DNA of 60,000 nt, from assembly GCA_903813345.2 (NCBI GenBank), contig CAIIXF020000006.1, positions 34,884,436 through 34,944,435 on the forward strand, in the 5' to 3' direction. This document shows positions 23,552 to 36,700 of this stretch, one piece after another. Both the position numbers and the translations under genes were made by a program. The DNA is from Owenia fusiformis. Taxonomy: Eukaryota > Annelida > Polychaeta > Sabellida > Oweniidae. The notes under the pieces were generated by a model. The model worked only from the letters and a program-made list of their open reading frames with translations. It was not told the origin of the DNA and made no database searches. Each line of letters opens with the position of its first letter. Position 1 is the stretch's first letter.

Positions 23552-23952
23552 CATTTTTAAATGCCCGCGGCGCAAGTTAGTTGCATAGTATTTAATGAGT
23601 TTTCCTCCAAAAAATAATAAAGCCCTGCGGTGCAAACTACACACTCACAAGTTTTCAACAAAAACAGCTCATTCAAGCGCATTTACACCGCTTGATACCG
23701 CTGTGTCAGCCTTGTCAAGCTTAAACACGCTGGCTGGTCGTTGGTGCAACACAGGAGTTCTATTGCAATAAGCAGTTATGTCGTTCAAAAGAATTGTGTG
23801 AGTGTAGGTGCGCTTGGGCGAGCGGTTTTTGTTGAAAAAGCGTGACCATGTAATTTGCAAAACTGGGCTATTGTTCATTTTCGTGATACCAAGGGAGAAA
23901 ACTCATTAAATATTATGAAACTGACTTGCAGCGTGGGCACTTCAAAAATACA
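23552..23952. repeat. Foldback repeat, about 400 bp
   Basis: The left arm (from 'gcatttttaaatgcccgc', with 'tatttaatgagttttcctcc') is an imperfect inverted copy of the right arm ('ggagaaaactcattaaatat', 'gcgtgggcacttcaaaaat'). Arms about 140-180 bp. No target duplication or coding frame was recognised. Confidence 0.6.
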
Positions 23953-24268
23953 CCCCAAAGATACACAAACGAAAACTATTTAAGTACATCTTTACATATT
24001 CAACTGCACATACAACGATATGAAATTTTGTTATTGCACAATAATGTTCCATAGTTTCATATGTTGGCCTAATTACAACACTAGGCCTTTTTAGTTGATA
24101 AAAGTATAACCATATATCTATGGAGAGATATGACTATTATTTCTGTTACAGGCTTGGCCATTACTAATTAATATTGGATAATAATGGAGGCTTTAGCTTT
24201 TGATTATCAAGACTTTCGAATAGTTTCTCTTCTTTAATGTCGCAGTTAGCCCACTTAATAACTCACTA

Positions 24269-24956
24269 CAGTGTGCCCCAAAAAATGTTACACTTACAAA
24301 AAGTTCAATATCTTTCATGATTTTGACCTTTCCCATAAAATATACTTAGATACCAAAATACCAGTCTTTTTCGAATAAATCCACACCATCAGATTCAAAA
24401 TCCGTCCATGACTGGCTGCACAGGACAGTTTTTTAAAGACGCATTTGAAATCTGATTTGCGCTAACTTCTCAGTGGTTGCACAAGTAGTGATCAATTTTT
24501 TTTTGGTGTGAATGCTGTGGACAATGTTATCTTGATATGATCAATGATCCAGTTGTTTCTTTCCTGGATAGAAATTCATGCGCATGGGCAAGGCAGGGTA
24601 CCCTAGATTTGCGTTGGAGAATATGTTGAGGAGACCACAATGTTTATGCGGATAGACCCAATGATCATATGTAAGACAAATAAGAAAGTTATAGAATTAC
24701 CCAGTTAAAGGTCAAGCTTTAAAAACTGTTTCTCTTTTGTCATTTTGTCTATCCAATCATTTAGAAGTTTGCGCAAGTCAGATTTTACGATGGGGCACTA
24801 AAAGCTGTCCCGAGGAGCCAATCAAGGACAGATTTTGAATCTGCGTGATGGTGTCAAGATTTGTCTTTTGGTATCCAAGGTATATTTTAGGGAAAAAGTC
24901 AAAATTATGAAAGATATTGAACTTTTTGTGAGTGTAAGAATTTTTGAGATTCTCTG
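24269..24956. mobile_element. Non-autonomous mariner-type element, 688 bp, TA target duplication
   Basis: Starts CAGTGTGCCCCAAAAAATG and ends as the inverted counterpart CAAAAATT..TCTCTG, with TA directly outside both ends (24267-24268 and 24957-24958). Inverted arms of about 180 bp share 'aaaagttcaatatctttcat'. No transposase frame remains. Confidence 0.75.
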
Positions 24957-24958
24957 TA

Positions 24959-27547
24959 CATGTATATTGCCACCATCCACATTCTCATCACTTTGAATGT
25001 CAATATTTGTTGGAATAATCACAAGACAAAATCGTATAGAATAACTTGCAATAAACTCGGTATTGACCTTGTTATTATGGTCGTAGTTGTGGTTATTATT
25101 GAGTAATGGTACAGGTATCCGATATGGTATTGCAGGGTATACTGGAGTAATGGTACAGGTATCCTTGGATTTTAGCCCCGAATACCGAGGTTTATTTTTT
25201 CAATTATCGTGTATTATTCTTTTGTGTTAATATAAGTTAACCATCTAACTATTGGTATGACATGATTACCTTGTTCTTTTAATATAGTGTGTAATGAATA
25301 TGCTACATTTTGTATGTTCAATTTGTAGACTGGCAACTAGTATTTATATGTTTAGGTTACATAGGCTCATGTTAATCCAATAATATAGATGAAGACAACT
25401 TTAGATACAAGATACCAATTCAAATCAAGAGTGAAAAGATGATATTAGTCTATACATTTTATGAATAATGCATATTTGAATAAACATAGGTGGGTTATAC
25501 TGTGAATGACGATATTAATCAAAATTGCAATAATTTTCTAACTAGATGCCTGTTTTATGAAAAGTATCACCGCTGGTGATCATACATATCATTAGTATTC
25601 TCAGAAAGTCGGTATCCGAATCGGATACCAAGTTCTGACCAGCAGACGAACAACTAAGTTTGTTTATTTAACGGTTAGATTTGTTGACTTACCGATGCGT
25701 ATTACAATCTTTTTTGGTCTCTTTTGGTTAATCACAAGTTTGATGATGTCAACGGACTATGAGATAACACATTGTCAGAGGAAAGATATCAATATCAGGT
25801 GTATATCGCATAGAAAAATAAATATAGTTAATTGTTTGCACTGATATGATGTGAATAAGTATTTATATTTCGTTATGAAATATATATTTTATTTCTCCAA
25901 GATATATAATTTTGAATTTGTTTATGTATTAAAGAGTGTGATTTAACGATAATTGATGAAAAATCAAATGAGGTTTAACACATAAAAATGAGTGGGGGCG
26001 GGAGGGGGAGCGACACGCTATTACTCTGAACCTCGTTACTCCCAAAAATCCAATACTTTTATTGGTAAAACATACACTTTAATTGTAGTCTTCAATCTCC
26101 TTTATAGCAAAATTGAATGAAACGTTTAGAAACTGAGAAATTAAGTGTAACGGATATACCTCAAAGAATAAATTACGAAATATAGGCCTAAATGACTGAC
26201 AACATTACGTGCAGTTTTTTATGATATGAAATAGCGGGATTCAGAAACGCATTGAACAGATGACGAATATTTTACAGAGTGACAAATGATACACGAGTGT
26301 GCAAGCGCCTTGGTGAAAATAATTTATGATCCGAACCCAGGGATCAAATCGCGATCTGTCAACAAAACCCCCACACACTCACATATCAGGTTAGCGCAAG
26401 CCTTAAATGTACAATATGCACGAAACGTTTTCTTGTAACGAAAAATACAATCAACTCAATAATAATGATTCCCACGAATTGATTTCCTTGATCATTAATC
26501 TAGACCACATAATACTTGTTTGATTGCGGTTTTTGGTTCTTCACAGACAGGGTATTCAAGGGACTTATCTTGATTTCGGGCCTTGATTGCAGTCTATGGA
26601 GTTGCGTTAGGTTTTATGAAGTACTATTTTTAATTCCGCATATTAGATATCTCTGATAAATAGCTACTAATTTGATGAAAACAATATTACCATAGGCCTT
26701 TGAAATCAAAATAACCTGCCATATAGAAATCAATCCACATCATGTTGCTAACAAACAGCATAATTCGGCATTAATACGTAGAACTGGACAACAAATAACA
26801 ATATAATGTTGTTTTGATCCGGATTTTGAATATACAGTACTTTTTTCCCTCAAACCTATCTACCTCTTGGAACTTGAACTTGATACATGTACGTTCAAAA
26901 TATCAACGGTTACATATATTCATCATTCAAAGGTTTGCCCTCGGCCCGACACTGAATTAAATCGGACCGTTTCAAGAGAGGAATGATAAATAGAAATCTG
27001 ATTTGGGAAGCCATTGGATCTAACTCACTAAGAAATTGTGTATTTAAATGATATAAGCCAAAAAAATTCTAAAAATTGAAACATTTTTTTTTTGTCTAAT
27101 GGCTTCAGATAAAAAATAAATGATCGAACAATCAGCAAGTCTAATTGAAAATACACATCCTGTAAAAGTGAATTCAAACACGGAATAAATCGCTGCTATT
27201 TAACTTGTATATTGTCTACAAAATAGAAGGGGGAGTGGGAGATAATTCCCTTGCATGTTAACATCAAAACCAAATTCCCAAAACATACCAAAATTAGAAC
27301 TCCTTTTATATTTATAACTATTAGGGAAAACAAATAATCAATACAAAAAGATGAAGGAGACAACTGATGAGGGGAAAGCAAAAATCGAATTAATCAATTA
27401 GGATTAGAAAACTGATTAGAGAGGAGGATAAAAATCGAATTTATCATATGAAACTTCTGAATTTTTAGGATGTTCGTGGACTATATACGCCCCTCCTCGG
27501 ACGCGCACCCCATTGGCACCCACAGGGAATTTCCCATGGGGGATGCG
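24959..27547. other. Non-coding, nothing recognised
   Basis: AT-rich. The only structure seen is a 44-bp-spaced direct repeat of 'gagtaatggtacaggtatcc' at about 25101 and 25145 and a G-rich patch at about 25990-26010. Confidence 0.4.
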
Positions 27548-28150
27548 TCCATGCCCGTAGCCAGCTTTTTGTAAGGGGGGCTCGAACCACCCCCGACAGT
27601 ACCCCCTCCCCCCCAGCGAACAAGCACGAGAAAGGGGGATTTGGGGCCCGGTCTGGGGGAAGAACGTCTTTGGTGCATTCTGACCAGTTTCGGGCGAGAA
27701 ATGGGGGTCTAGGAGGTTCTCCCCTGGCAAATTTCGAAAATTTAACATCATTTAATTTGATGCATTCTGACCAATTTCAGAGCGAGAATAGGGGGTTTGA
27801 GTTTCCCCCCCCAGAAAATTTCGAGAATTGAACATCATTTGGTGCATTCTGACCAGAACTGGGGGGTTCTCCCCTAGCAAATTTCGAAAATTTAACATAA
27901 TTTAATTTGATGCATTCTGACCAATTTCAGAGCGAGTATAAGGGGATCTGGGAGGTTCACCCCCCCAGATCGCGGAAATGATGCGTACACCCGAACGACC
28001 CCCTCAACGACCAACAAATCTCCCAAAATCATACAGTTTAAACTTTTCACCATTTTGAGCAGTTTCAAGTGGTTTTTATGACCAAAGTTTTCAAAAGTGA
28101 ACCCCCTTGGGTTCTTGAAAAGTAGCCCCCTTCATAAAAACTGATTACGG
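27548..28150. mobile_element. Long member of the GCCCGTAGCCAG family with internal tandem repeat
   Basis: Begins GCCCGTAGCCAG and shares with the 57268-57478 element the blocks 'ttcaccattttgagcagttt' and 'caaaagtgaaccccc'. At about 27671-27985 it holds four tandem units of 70-87 bp, each starting 'tttgrtgcattctgaccart' and containing 'gcaaatttcgaaaatttaac'. The right terminus is not recognisable. Confidence 0.55.
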
Positions 28151-28189
28151 TTTTTGTTCTTAAGAAACTGTTATATTCATCTTAGTTTG

Positions 28190-28385
28190 AGGAAATAAAT
28201 GCGTATTACTGGATTGAGACATTTGATGACACAGTGTCTGTTTCCCGTCAGCTGCATTGATTACATCATCATGGGAAAACGGGATTGAGTCTATATTGAA
28301 CTTATTAATTAAAAATCAACGGAGGTTTTGCTCATTCACCTCTTTAAGTGGTTAGGATATCAAATAACTCGGACGTTGCTTTCTT
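28190..28385. repeat. Left arm of a 4.2-kb-spaced inverted repeat
   Basis: Reverse complement of 32195-32390 with roughly 80-85 percent identity by eye; shared blocks include 'catgggaaaacgggattgag' and 'aaatgcgtattac'. Both arms lie next to poly-C/poly-G-bearing sequence, so they may be two copies of one element in opposite orientation rather than ends of a single one. Confidence 0.7.
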
Positions 28386-28429
28386 GATCATAAATGTGAA
28401 CCCCCTTGTCGGGGTTCAGCCCCCCCCCC

Positions 28430-29822
28430 CACATAACATGACATAAGCTTGGTACGGGTCTGCACCATGGACTAGCCTTTAACCCATGTTTTAAGAGTCA
28501 ATTATCCATTTAAAATCATAGCCTTGTAAATAACTGCTTTTGACACTTATCTGTGGATTTGGAAATAAGTCCCCGATAATCCCTTATTTCTCCAGAATTT
28601 CTGTTTCTGTGTGCCCCCCCCCCCCCCCAGTAACAAATCTACATGTATATTATCTCCATCCCAAAGGTGATTCGAAATTTGAAAAAGCAGAAGCGTACAT
28701 GTATATGGACATTGGCAAGGTTATAGGGGAAGCGGGCTGTTACCCTTCACATTGTTACACTAGCCGTGCGTCAAGCATACGGCGACCCGGACGGCGACCG
28801 CCTGCTTTTCCCAGTTTTAATCTAAACCGTTGCTCATATATTGCTATCATGATTGATTTTCACATCAAAAGTCCCAGTTTGTTAAAAAATACTGATGATA
28901 CTTGATTTTCCGGAGTTACTATACATGTACAAATAAAGAATGTATTTAAAAGTCATAGGCTGGTGAAATTTACCTACAGATTTGCAACACAAGATCTTGA
29001 TGCATCCATTTAGAACATAACATGTTACAATAATTCAAAAGTGCGTTCATTAAAACCGGGTCATTAACAGCGGGGCATGAACAGAAGGCATGTGTATGGT
29101 GTACAACTAAATGCATCCTCAGATGTGAAATGAAATGAACTCTCAAATACTGAGGCTGAGATGAACATTTATTTGGTTCTACATTTTCCTCATTAATAAT
29201 AGTGACCTAATTACCCAATAACGCCTCCTATAAAAGGGGAACTGTACATGATACGTATGTTGGATGATTTTGATTTGTCTTGTTTTATTATTCAACTGCT
29301 AGCCTTGTTGCATTTGGAATAAACGCAACAGGCGTTTGCAGTTCTATGTCATTTGTAAAATGAATTGATTTGAAAGGCATCACGTGAAGGGGGGGGGGGG
29401 TCGAAGGATTATTTATACTGTAGTAGATCGGATGTTGTCGTTTCAAATATGCAATCAGACGGCGTGTGCGGAATGTTACTTAATCAGTTCTCGGCCAATT
29501 TTTAAAATTCATGAGAAAATAATATCTCAAAGCCAAGATGTTCTACTATATTGTGATAAGCTTTTTGACCCCGGTTTTTGACTATTAGCTTTTAGATTAT
29601 GTGCAAGTTAAATAGCAGGGATTAATTTCCTAATGAGACAGATTTATATTTTGCAATCAGATTCAGACGGATTAAATTTTTCTCTCTTTTACAGGATGTG
29701 TATTTTCAATCAAACTTACTGATTATTCTTCGGTTTATTTCAAATTTAATTTTAGAGAGATATATTGTTATTCAAATGTAAGAATTATAATATGGAAATA
29801 AATATAACATAACATAACATAT
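28430..29822. other. Non-coding, homopolymer-rich
   Basis: Contains 15 C at 28614-28628 and 12 G at 29389-29400, and an (AACAT)n stretch at 29806-29820 just before the 1.9-kb TIR element. Open frame 28540-28905 spans the C run and has no recognisable product. Confidence 0.4.
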
Positions 29823-30732
29823 TGATACGACGTCAGATACTGTACATAGCGGCATTTTACTGCATTTTTACATGCGTACTTACTTTTAAAACCGCAATAT
29901 CTCGACAGCAAAATCATATTTTTCTACAATTTTTTGTCATCAGTTGAACACGTATGTCCATGAAATATTTTGCCTATCAGAATTCAAAATAACTGATTTG
30001 GGACTTTTTAAATGAGAATCACGCAAGCCGTATTATGCGACTTTCTATGCTAAAACCGGGTGTGGACTGTAACATTTTGAAGAAAAACGATTTTAATTTT
30101 AAACGAATAATGAAGATAACCTTTTCATTTCTTAACGGATCTATCTCAAATTTTCACAATATTTAAATTCACCATTTTGGAAAAGACAAACAGATTCTGT
30201 GTGATGACGTCATAATATAACAATGCTAACTTAACGCTTATATTTATGCAAAAAAAGTGTGGACAGGCAGAATTTCGTACCAACAAGATATATATTTTGG
30301 TCAATTAAACATTAAATCGTTTGAAAGGTGAATTATTCTTTTTTGATTCCTGAAAGGCATATCATATTCTATATTTTTATCAAAAAACTATATCATTTCG
30401 ATTAAAATTCAGTCTGTAAGAAGCATAAATTGAAAGAAATATGAAGTGAAGCCATGTGAAAAATTCACAAAATTACGTTTCATTTTTTGAGTTAAAATAT
30501 TTCTAATTAAGGGATAAACATTCAAAACTTTCCAATGTTTCAGCATGTTCTTTTAAATATATCCCTTACTACATACAATTAATTTCATTTAATTTGAACC
30601 AGTATATATTGAGATAGACATCATTTTATCACCGCAACCCCAAGTGAAGCCTTTACAAAATAAGACGTTACGCCGTTGGCGTATTATATGTTCTCCTTTA
30701 TTATTCATTGCTTTAAATAAATAATATACAAT

Positions 30733-30859
30733 TATTGACCTCTCCAGAGGTTTACTGTCAAAATTATATCCCGAGACTGTAAACCGAGACCGTAGGTCGA
30801 GGTTTACAGTCGAGGGATATAATTTTGACAGTAAACCGAATGGAGAGGTCTATAATTGT
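30733..30859. repeat. Perfect-stem hairpin, 'gacctctccagaggtttactg' family
   Basis: The arms 'caattattgacctctccaga...ccgagactgtaaacc' and 'ggtttacagtcgagggatat...gagaggtctataattg' pair over about 55 bp around a 15-nt loop. The left arm is also present at 12314-12398. Confidence 0.85.
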
Positions 30860-30863
30860 TTTG

Positions 30864-31130
30864 TTAGTCCGAAGAATATCTTAGATTTTTCTGACCCTTG
30901 AAGTTGACTTGAAGTTGGATCCAGAACCTCGAGACGTTCATGTTGTATTTCAGTATATCGGCAGTAAGTTCACTCAATGGAGTCAAATTACTCTCCTGGG
31001 CGAAGTCCACTAAAAGCTTTGTACAAAGTTTTAGATTTTTCTTCGTATTTTGACTGTCTTTACTCTCTAAGAGACTAATAATATCCTCATCTTCAACATT
31101 TTTGAAACGGCTAGTGCTAGCGGCGGCCAC
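30864..31130 (-). CDS. Crypton-like (DUF3504/ZMYM-QRICH1-type) N-terminal ORF fragment
   Basis: 88 codons beginning MAAASTSRFKNVEDEDIIS, followed by SKDSQNTKKNLKL and LLVDFAQESNLTPLSELT, then ending at a stop. The 'SRF-x3-DEDI-x3-L-x2-KDS-x-NTKK' pattern is what I know from the N-terminal region of animal proteins derived from Crypton tyrosine-recombinase transposons (KCTD1, QRICH1, ZMYM and many invertebrate relatives). The recombinase core is absent, so this is a fragment. The start is well placed at the first ATG. It lies within the 29823-31691 TIR element and is bracketed by an 11-bp inverted repeat. Family call is from motif memory and moderate. Confidence 0.5.
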   Translation of the reverse strand: MAAASTSRFKNVEDEDIISLLESKDSQNTKKNLKLCTKLLVDFAQESNLTPLSELTADILKYNMNVSRFWIQLQVNFKGQKNLRYSSD

Positions 31131-32194
31131 CTGATAATGACGTCATTTGAGTGGAATGCTGGGAATATTATTCACCGGCAATGCATTGCGCGGTGTACAG
31201 TTAAAATTATTCACCGCTCGTTGACCAATCAAAATCGAGTATTTCAACTGAGGTACTAACAAAACTAAATATTCGAGTTAAAATAAATTACAAATAATGC
31301 ATTTAACAATCCTTAATATCTTCGCATCTGTGTATATCAGTTGAATATGACAAGGGGCACTGTGAAAGAGTCTAGAAAGACGGTGCGACAACGAGAGCGC
31401 AGGGCCGAAAAGCGCGACAAAGAAGAAAACGGGTAGGGTTTGAAATGTCTACTTTCTGGTGATTCTAATTCTGTATATCGTGACACAACCTTTTTGAATA
31501 TAGAATTGTATTGAAGCGCACATTAATCTGAACAAAACTTGAAGTTTTTAAGAAGATTCCACGAATATTTAAACTTCTGCAATTACTTGGAGGAGCATTG
31601 CGCATATTTATCGCGTAAATCTTTGCATTTTGTCGGTAAAATGAACAATTACAATGTTACGCCGTGATGTACAGTATCTGACGTCGTATCATTATAAAAA
31701 TCAACATCACACTCGATGATCGGAAGTAATGAACGGAGGGGGGAGGGGGTAGCCGATTTTGTCCAAAAATTCAACAAATCTGGAAGATTTATTGTTTCAA
31801 GAGAAAGTTTATAATTATAATTCAATTGCTAAATTAATAGGTGCATGACATTGGGAAATATGTTAAGTCTTCTAGGTATTTTTTTCAACCGATAGGCTTC
31901 TTAGATATAAGATTTATTCAAAATAGCGCAGCGTCACAAACTTTCAAATGTCAATGTTTTTGCTATAAATATCAAGCAACGGGAGTCTACATTCTACACG
32001 ACCTGTTTTTAAAAGCTTTGTAAAAAGTGCAGGACCGTAATCACATTTTGTCAATGGGGGGGGGGGGTCACTTTTCAAAACTTAACAAATCTGGCCCCGC
32101 AATCACTTGAAAAGTGCTAAGAATGGTGACCCCCCCCCCCGGGTAAAGCCCTGCAGTCAATGCATTTATGATTACAGCCTATCTAAAAACCGAC

Positions 32195-32390
32195 GTCCTA
32201 GTTCTTTGATATTTTAACCACTTAGAGGTAAATGAGCATGTAGACAAAAACATCTGTCGATTTCTAATTAATTAGTTCAATATAGACTCAATCCCGTTTT
32301 CCCATGATGATGCAATCAATGCAGGTGACGGGAAATAGTCACTGTCACCAAACGTCTCAATCCCGTAATACGCATTTATTTCCGTTTAAT
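32195..32390. repeat. Right arm of the 4.2-kb-spaced inverted repeat
   Basis: Inverted partner of 28190-28385. It is preceded at 32056-32140 by a small palindrome whose two sides end in 12 G and 11 C runs. Confidence 0.7.
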
Positions 32391-32399
32391 AATGTAAAT

Positions 32400-33528
32400 A
32401 GTTCATGCCAGGAAGGGAGGGGGAGGGGCGCATTTTTGTAATTTTACGTCATACTTTAAAATATATTTCACGTTCAAATCGAAGAATAAATAAATAATTT
32501 CTTTATTTCAAATAAAAATGACTTGGCTGTGATATGTAACAGATTCTTGTAGTCATTTGATGACAAACGGTTAATTAGTGAACGGGCCGAGGATAAGCAG
32601 TATGTATCTTACTAAAAGCATGATCATTCTGAAAAATTCAGCCGGAGAATTAGATGTTCGGGTATAAAATCGCTTTTGGTCCGAGAATAAATGAGAGGCT
32701 CCTAATATTAAAAGTATAATTATTCTGTAGTATAATATTATAATGTTTTCCAAAATGAATCTTAGGTTACATATTATAATATACATATATTGCACACGGT
32801 TATGAAGTATGCTTTTCCAAGGGGTTGCTGTCTTCTAGTTGAACTCTCTTACTCTAATGCTTCTTCTGGTATTTCCACATATTTTATCGATTGAACATTA
32901 AAGTTTAATGACAAAAGACGATAAAAGAAACTTCAAAGTAAACTTGCGTATTTTGGTCTATTTCTTTATTGAGAGCATTTACAAACGCACGAATTTTATT
33001 ATTTTAAGGCTAATTTCGTAACATATAATCTATTTAAAGCTGATGATTTTAAAGTATGTTCGGTTCAATTGTACAAAAAATGAATAGTAATATAGTATAT
33101 AGAAAAATATACAACGATTAAAATGCGCATACTGTGCACACAATGTACAAGTATTGCCGAACTTGCATGCGCGTTCTTGATAATAAGAAAAAAGGTCGAA
33201 CAGTTACTTAAAAATCAAACATTTTCATTTTCAAACATAGTAAATATTTGGATATTTAAATCAAGAAAAGTATGATAACATTTATGATCGATAATTATCA
33301 ATAACTCTCCATAGCCAACAGCGACTGTGACGACATGTTTATTTACTTAGCTAATTAGACATTTACAATATTGTTTATGGTCGCAACGGATACTATAAGT
33401 AAGCAGTTCGGATACCACGTTTGTATACGACAATAACAAATCCCGGGCAGAATATTATTTAACAGTATCTGATCTTATTACTTATTAATCAATTTGGATA
33501 ACAAATATATTATCTCGTCGTATTGGAG
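32400..33528. other. Intergenic downstream of the CCP/Ig gene; nothing coding recognised
   Basis: AT-rich. A minus-strand frame at 32571-32795 has a possible acceptor and a hydrophobic tail but joins the last CCP exon as an in-frame stop, see rejected list. Confidence 0.4.
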
Positions 33529-33534
33529 TTTATT
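33529..33534 (-). promoter_or_regulatory. Poly(A) signal AATAAA of the CCP/Ig gene
   Basis: TTTATT on the plus strand, i.e. AATAAA on the minus strand, about 83 bp beyond the stop codon of the last CCP exon. Confidence 0.55.
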
Positions 33535-33616
33535 ATATAGTGTTTCTCGTTGTGAATGTTGCTTTCAGTCATATAATACGTGTATAATATACACAACCGA
33601 ATGATTGTTTTGTCTG

Positions 33617-33798
33617 TTACAATGACATACACGAAGGTGGGTGTGCAGACCACTTCCCTGTAGACAGACATTTAACTTGCATAGGCGTTCTGCTTGCCCC
33701 CCATCCATGGCAACTGTAAGTGACTATGGCCCCCACAGAGTAGTCCGTGCCATGTTTAATGACGTTAGGGGACACCAAGGGTTCTTTGCAATGTATTT
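33617..33798 (-). CDS. CCP/Ig gene terminal exon (CCP 9)
   Basis: 182 nt, phase 1 in, acceptor CTTTTTAG, stop TAA at 33619-33617. HCKEPLVSPNVIKHG start, YSCHGWG, KCLSTGKWSAHPPSC end, then three residues and stop. A GTATGT inside the last Cys codon could act as a donor to an unseen 3' exon, but the stop and nearby AATAAA favour a terminal exon and a secreted product. Confidence 0.85.
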
Positions 33799-36700
33799 CT
33801 AAAAAGGACAGAAGATAACAATTCAAACAGGATAGTAATTTAGTTATTTCCCATGTCTAACATACACATAACAGAGAATTCAAAATCATGTTATTGTCTT
33901 TTTGTCAATTTATTAAATATACTTAATATATAGGGTGTCTCAAAAAATGTACCCAAAAGTGTATCAACACCACAGACAAACCAATCAATATTTTCAGACA
34001 TTTTTTGCATGGTCGTGTAGATAAAAGATGAAAGTTTCTTCCCCCATGCACAGTTTTTAATTCAGTTTTGCCTTTTTGATTCTTTAACCCGTTACCTTTT
34101 ACACCACATATTCAATGTAACCTCATATTTCGATGACAGTCTGCATCCTTACTACTACATTGTTAATCACATTTGATATTTCTGGTGGAATGCTTTGATT
34201 TCTGTTTGGATGCTGGTCTTAAGTTGTTATGGGTCTCTTAGCCTGGGTTTAGCATAAAAATGGTCCTTCAAATAGCCTCAGAGAAAAAAGTATGGTCCGT
34301 CAAATATGGTCAATAGGGAGGCCCTTACAATGTCTTATAGCCCCCTTATACAGAGAGGTAGGAGGTTCAAGAAACTGCATTGGCCGGGATTCTAGTGTAG
34401 CTTTTGTTGTGTGGATCAATTTGAGACCACTGTGTTTTCATTTGGATATCATTTGGTCTCCAGGCTAGCCTGCCTAAGTCTGGAAGGTAACTCCTGAATC
34501 ATTTGCCGATAATTGACCTGATTATCCGTGTTTGTTCTGCCATCGTCATCCTCAAACATCTTTCTCTGTGGCTATCTGAAGGAGTCTTTTAATGCTCATT
34601 CCAAGCAAAAAGACCTAGAACAACTTAAGGGCAACATCCAAAGAGAAATCCAAAACATTCCACCGGAATTATTATCAAATCTGATGAACAATGTAGAAGT
34701 AAGGATACAGGATGTCATCGGAATATGAGGTTACATCGATAATGCGGTATAAAAGGTAAATGGTTAAAGAATCAAAAAGACAAGACTGAAATAAAAATGG
34801 TGTATTGAGGAGAAAACTTTCATGTTTTGGCTACATGACCATGCAAAAAATGTCTGAAAATATTGATTGGTTTATCTGTGCTCTTGATATACTTTTGGGT
34901 ACATTTTTTGAGACACCCGAGTAAACGTTACCATGATTAATTTAGTAACATGACAGCTATAGCAACAATCCGTCAGACTGAAAATGCTTTATTTATCCTT
35001 CCAACTGTTGCCATAAAACTTACCTTTCACGACAACATCCAAAAAGTTTGCAGTACTGTGGATGTAAGGGTTGTAGCACTTATACCTCCCCTCGTCTTCC
35101 TTTTGGACAGAGGTCAAGTAAAGTCTATACTGTGTCCCAGATTCTTGCCATTCTCCGGGTAATGATATCTCTAAAGGCGTTGCTTTCCCATTGGGACCTG
35201 CAATGATCCTCTGTGTGTCACTTACTTCATAAAATAAAGTGTCGTGAGACTGAATGTGATGCTTCGAAGGTGGCATAATGTATCCGATGTCAGCCATCAC
35301 TGCGCCCTTTTTCCATTTGGGAGTTCCAAATTTCCTCAGATACAAGCAATCTAATGTTATATTGGAACCAGGGAACACGTGCAATGTGAGATTGTCCTCA
35401 ATAAAATACTTTCCTTGGACTTTTCCAACTTTTACTTCGGGTCTGAAGAATTCTAAAATGAAAAATTGAATCGTTTAATCAATTTTGAGGTAATCAAATA
35501 TAACATTGCTCTGACATTTCAAATGTTTTTGTTTCTAATTCGTATTAGTTGACTCACCCAATGTTATGTTTCAAAACAGACTAATTATCTATAGTCTCTT
35601 TAATCCAGTTTATTCTCTCTATATTTCCGAATAAATGGCAAAATCCTGGTTTGTGCTTTTTAATTAAATTAATAAAACTGACATTATCAATCTGTGTATA
35701 CAATGGTTAAAAGCTTAAATTTCCTAGAGCCTGGCTTCATTCAAAGGGTCTTGTAAACCTACTTATGCCCCTTTTTAGAAGCTTTAGAAATTGAATAAAG
35801 TTTGGCTCTCTAAGATTTATCCATAGCCGTTGACATCGCCACCTATTCAACGTTCGTGTATTCACAAAAACACAAGCGTGCCTGAAACTAGTGCACAAAA
35901 TCTCTATTATAAGCGTCTTACTGGGCAAGATTGCGGCCGTTGGTCCAGCGATGCTTCTCTTGCCCCTGTACATGGGTAGAGGGTCATCTCTATGAGTTTC
36001 CTTGAAGCAGACTGGAAGCTCTAACAAAGAGTATCTAGGATTATTTCTCATTTCAACATTATTGCTCTACAAAGAACTGCACAGTGCACATACATGTACA
36101 GTTTGGACCAGAAATAAATGAGTCATGGATTTGCTGAAGTGAGGATTTCCCATGTTAAAATCAGAGAATCTTCAAGAGACCATACATAGTGGATGAGAAT
36201 ACACACAATGTAAAAAATACATTTTCTAGAGGATTACAGTATATGTGTCTAGTTATTATTGGAAAGTATTGACTTTCAAACCACCATGGTTTGGAAATGG
36301 GTGATAGAAAATCAACTATTCATTTATTTATGGTTCACGCTGTAGTAGCAGGGTTTTCTATATGCAGGAGTGACGGAGGTGGCTCCTAACAATTTTAGGA
36401 GAGACTTAGAGTTGCTAATTTTGCAGGAAAGATATTTGTAGCATACATTTTTGTCGAAAATTTAAGACTGACAAAATCAAAATTTCCCGAAACCGATTTT
36501 GACAAAAAAGAAGAATTATAAGAAAATGAGAACTATTTACTAGAAACTGAAATTATAAACTATCAACAGAATGATTAATTTAAAGGAGAAATGAGCAAAG
36601 CATGAATATACAAACACAACATAAACACGACAAAATCAATAAAGTATATTTCATAATAAAAAAGAAGCATATATTTAACATATGCCTACGTTTAACTGGT

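Larger units (their letters stand above)
29823..31691. mobile_element. 1.87-kb element with about 30-bp terminal inverted repeats
   Basis: Left end TGATACGACGTCAGATACTG and right end CAGTATCTGACGTCGTATCA are perfect inverted copies, continuing as TACATAGCGGC / GCCGTGATGTA. Inside lie a 127-bp hairpin (30733-30859), a minus-strand Crypton-like ORF fragment (30864-31130) and, on the plus strand, a short basic open frame (31347-31437, MTRGTVKESRK start, possible donor GTAGGG at its end). An 11-bp inverted pair, GTTTTGTTAGT at 30858-30868 and ACTAACAAAAC at 31255-31265, brackets the ORF as a possible inner element. Element class is not resolved; target duplication is unclear. Confidence 0.65.

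Noticed and set aside
27416-27751. Overlapping ORFs of 111 and 65 codons, minus strand
   Set aside because: They lie within a repetitive GCCCGTAGCCAG-family element with G/C-rich blocks; no known product.
32571-32795. Possible 3' exon of the CCP/Ig gene with hydrophobic tail (GPI or membrane anchor)
   Set aside because: Joined to the GTATGT donor in the last CCP exon it gives an immediate TGA, and the CCP exon already has its own stop and poly(A) signal.
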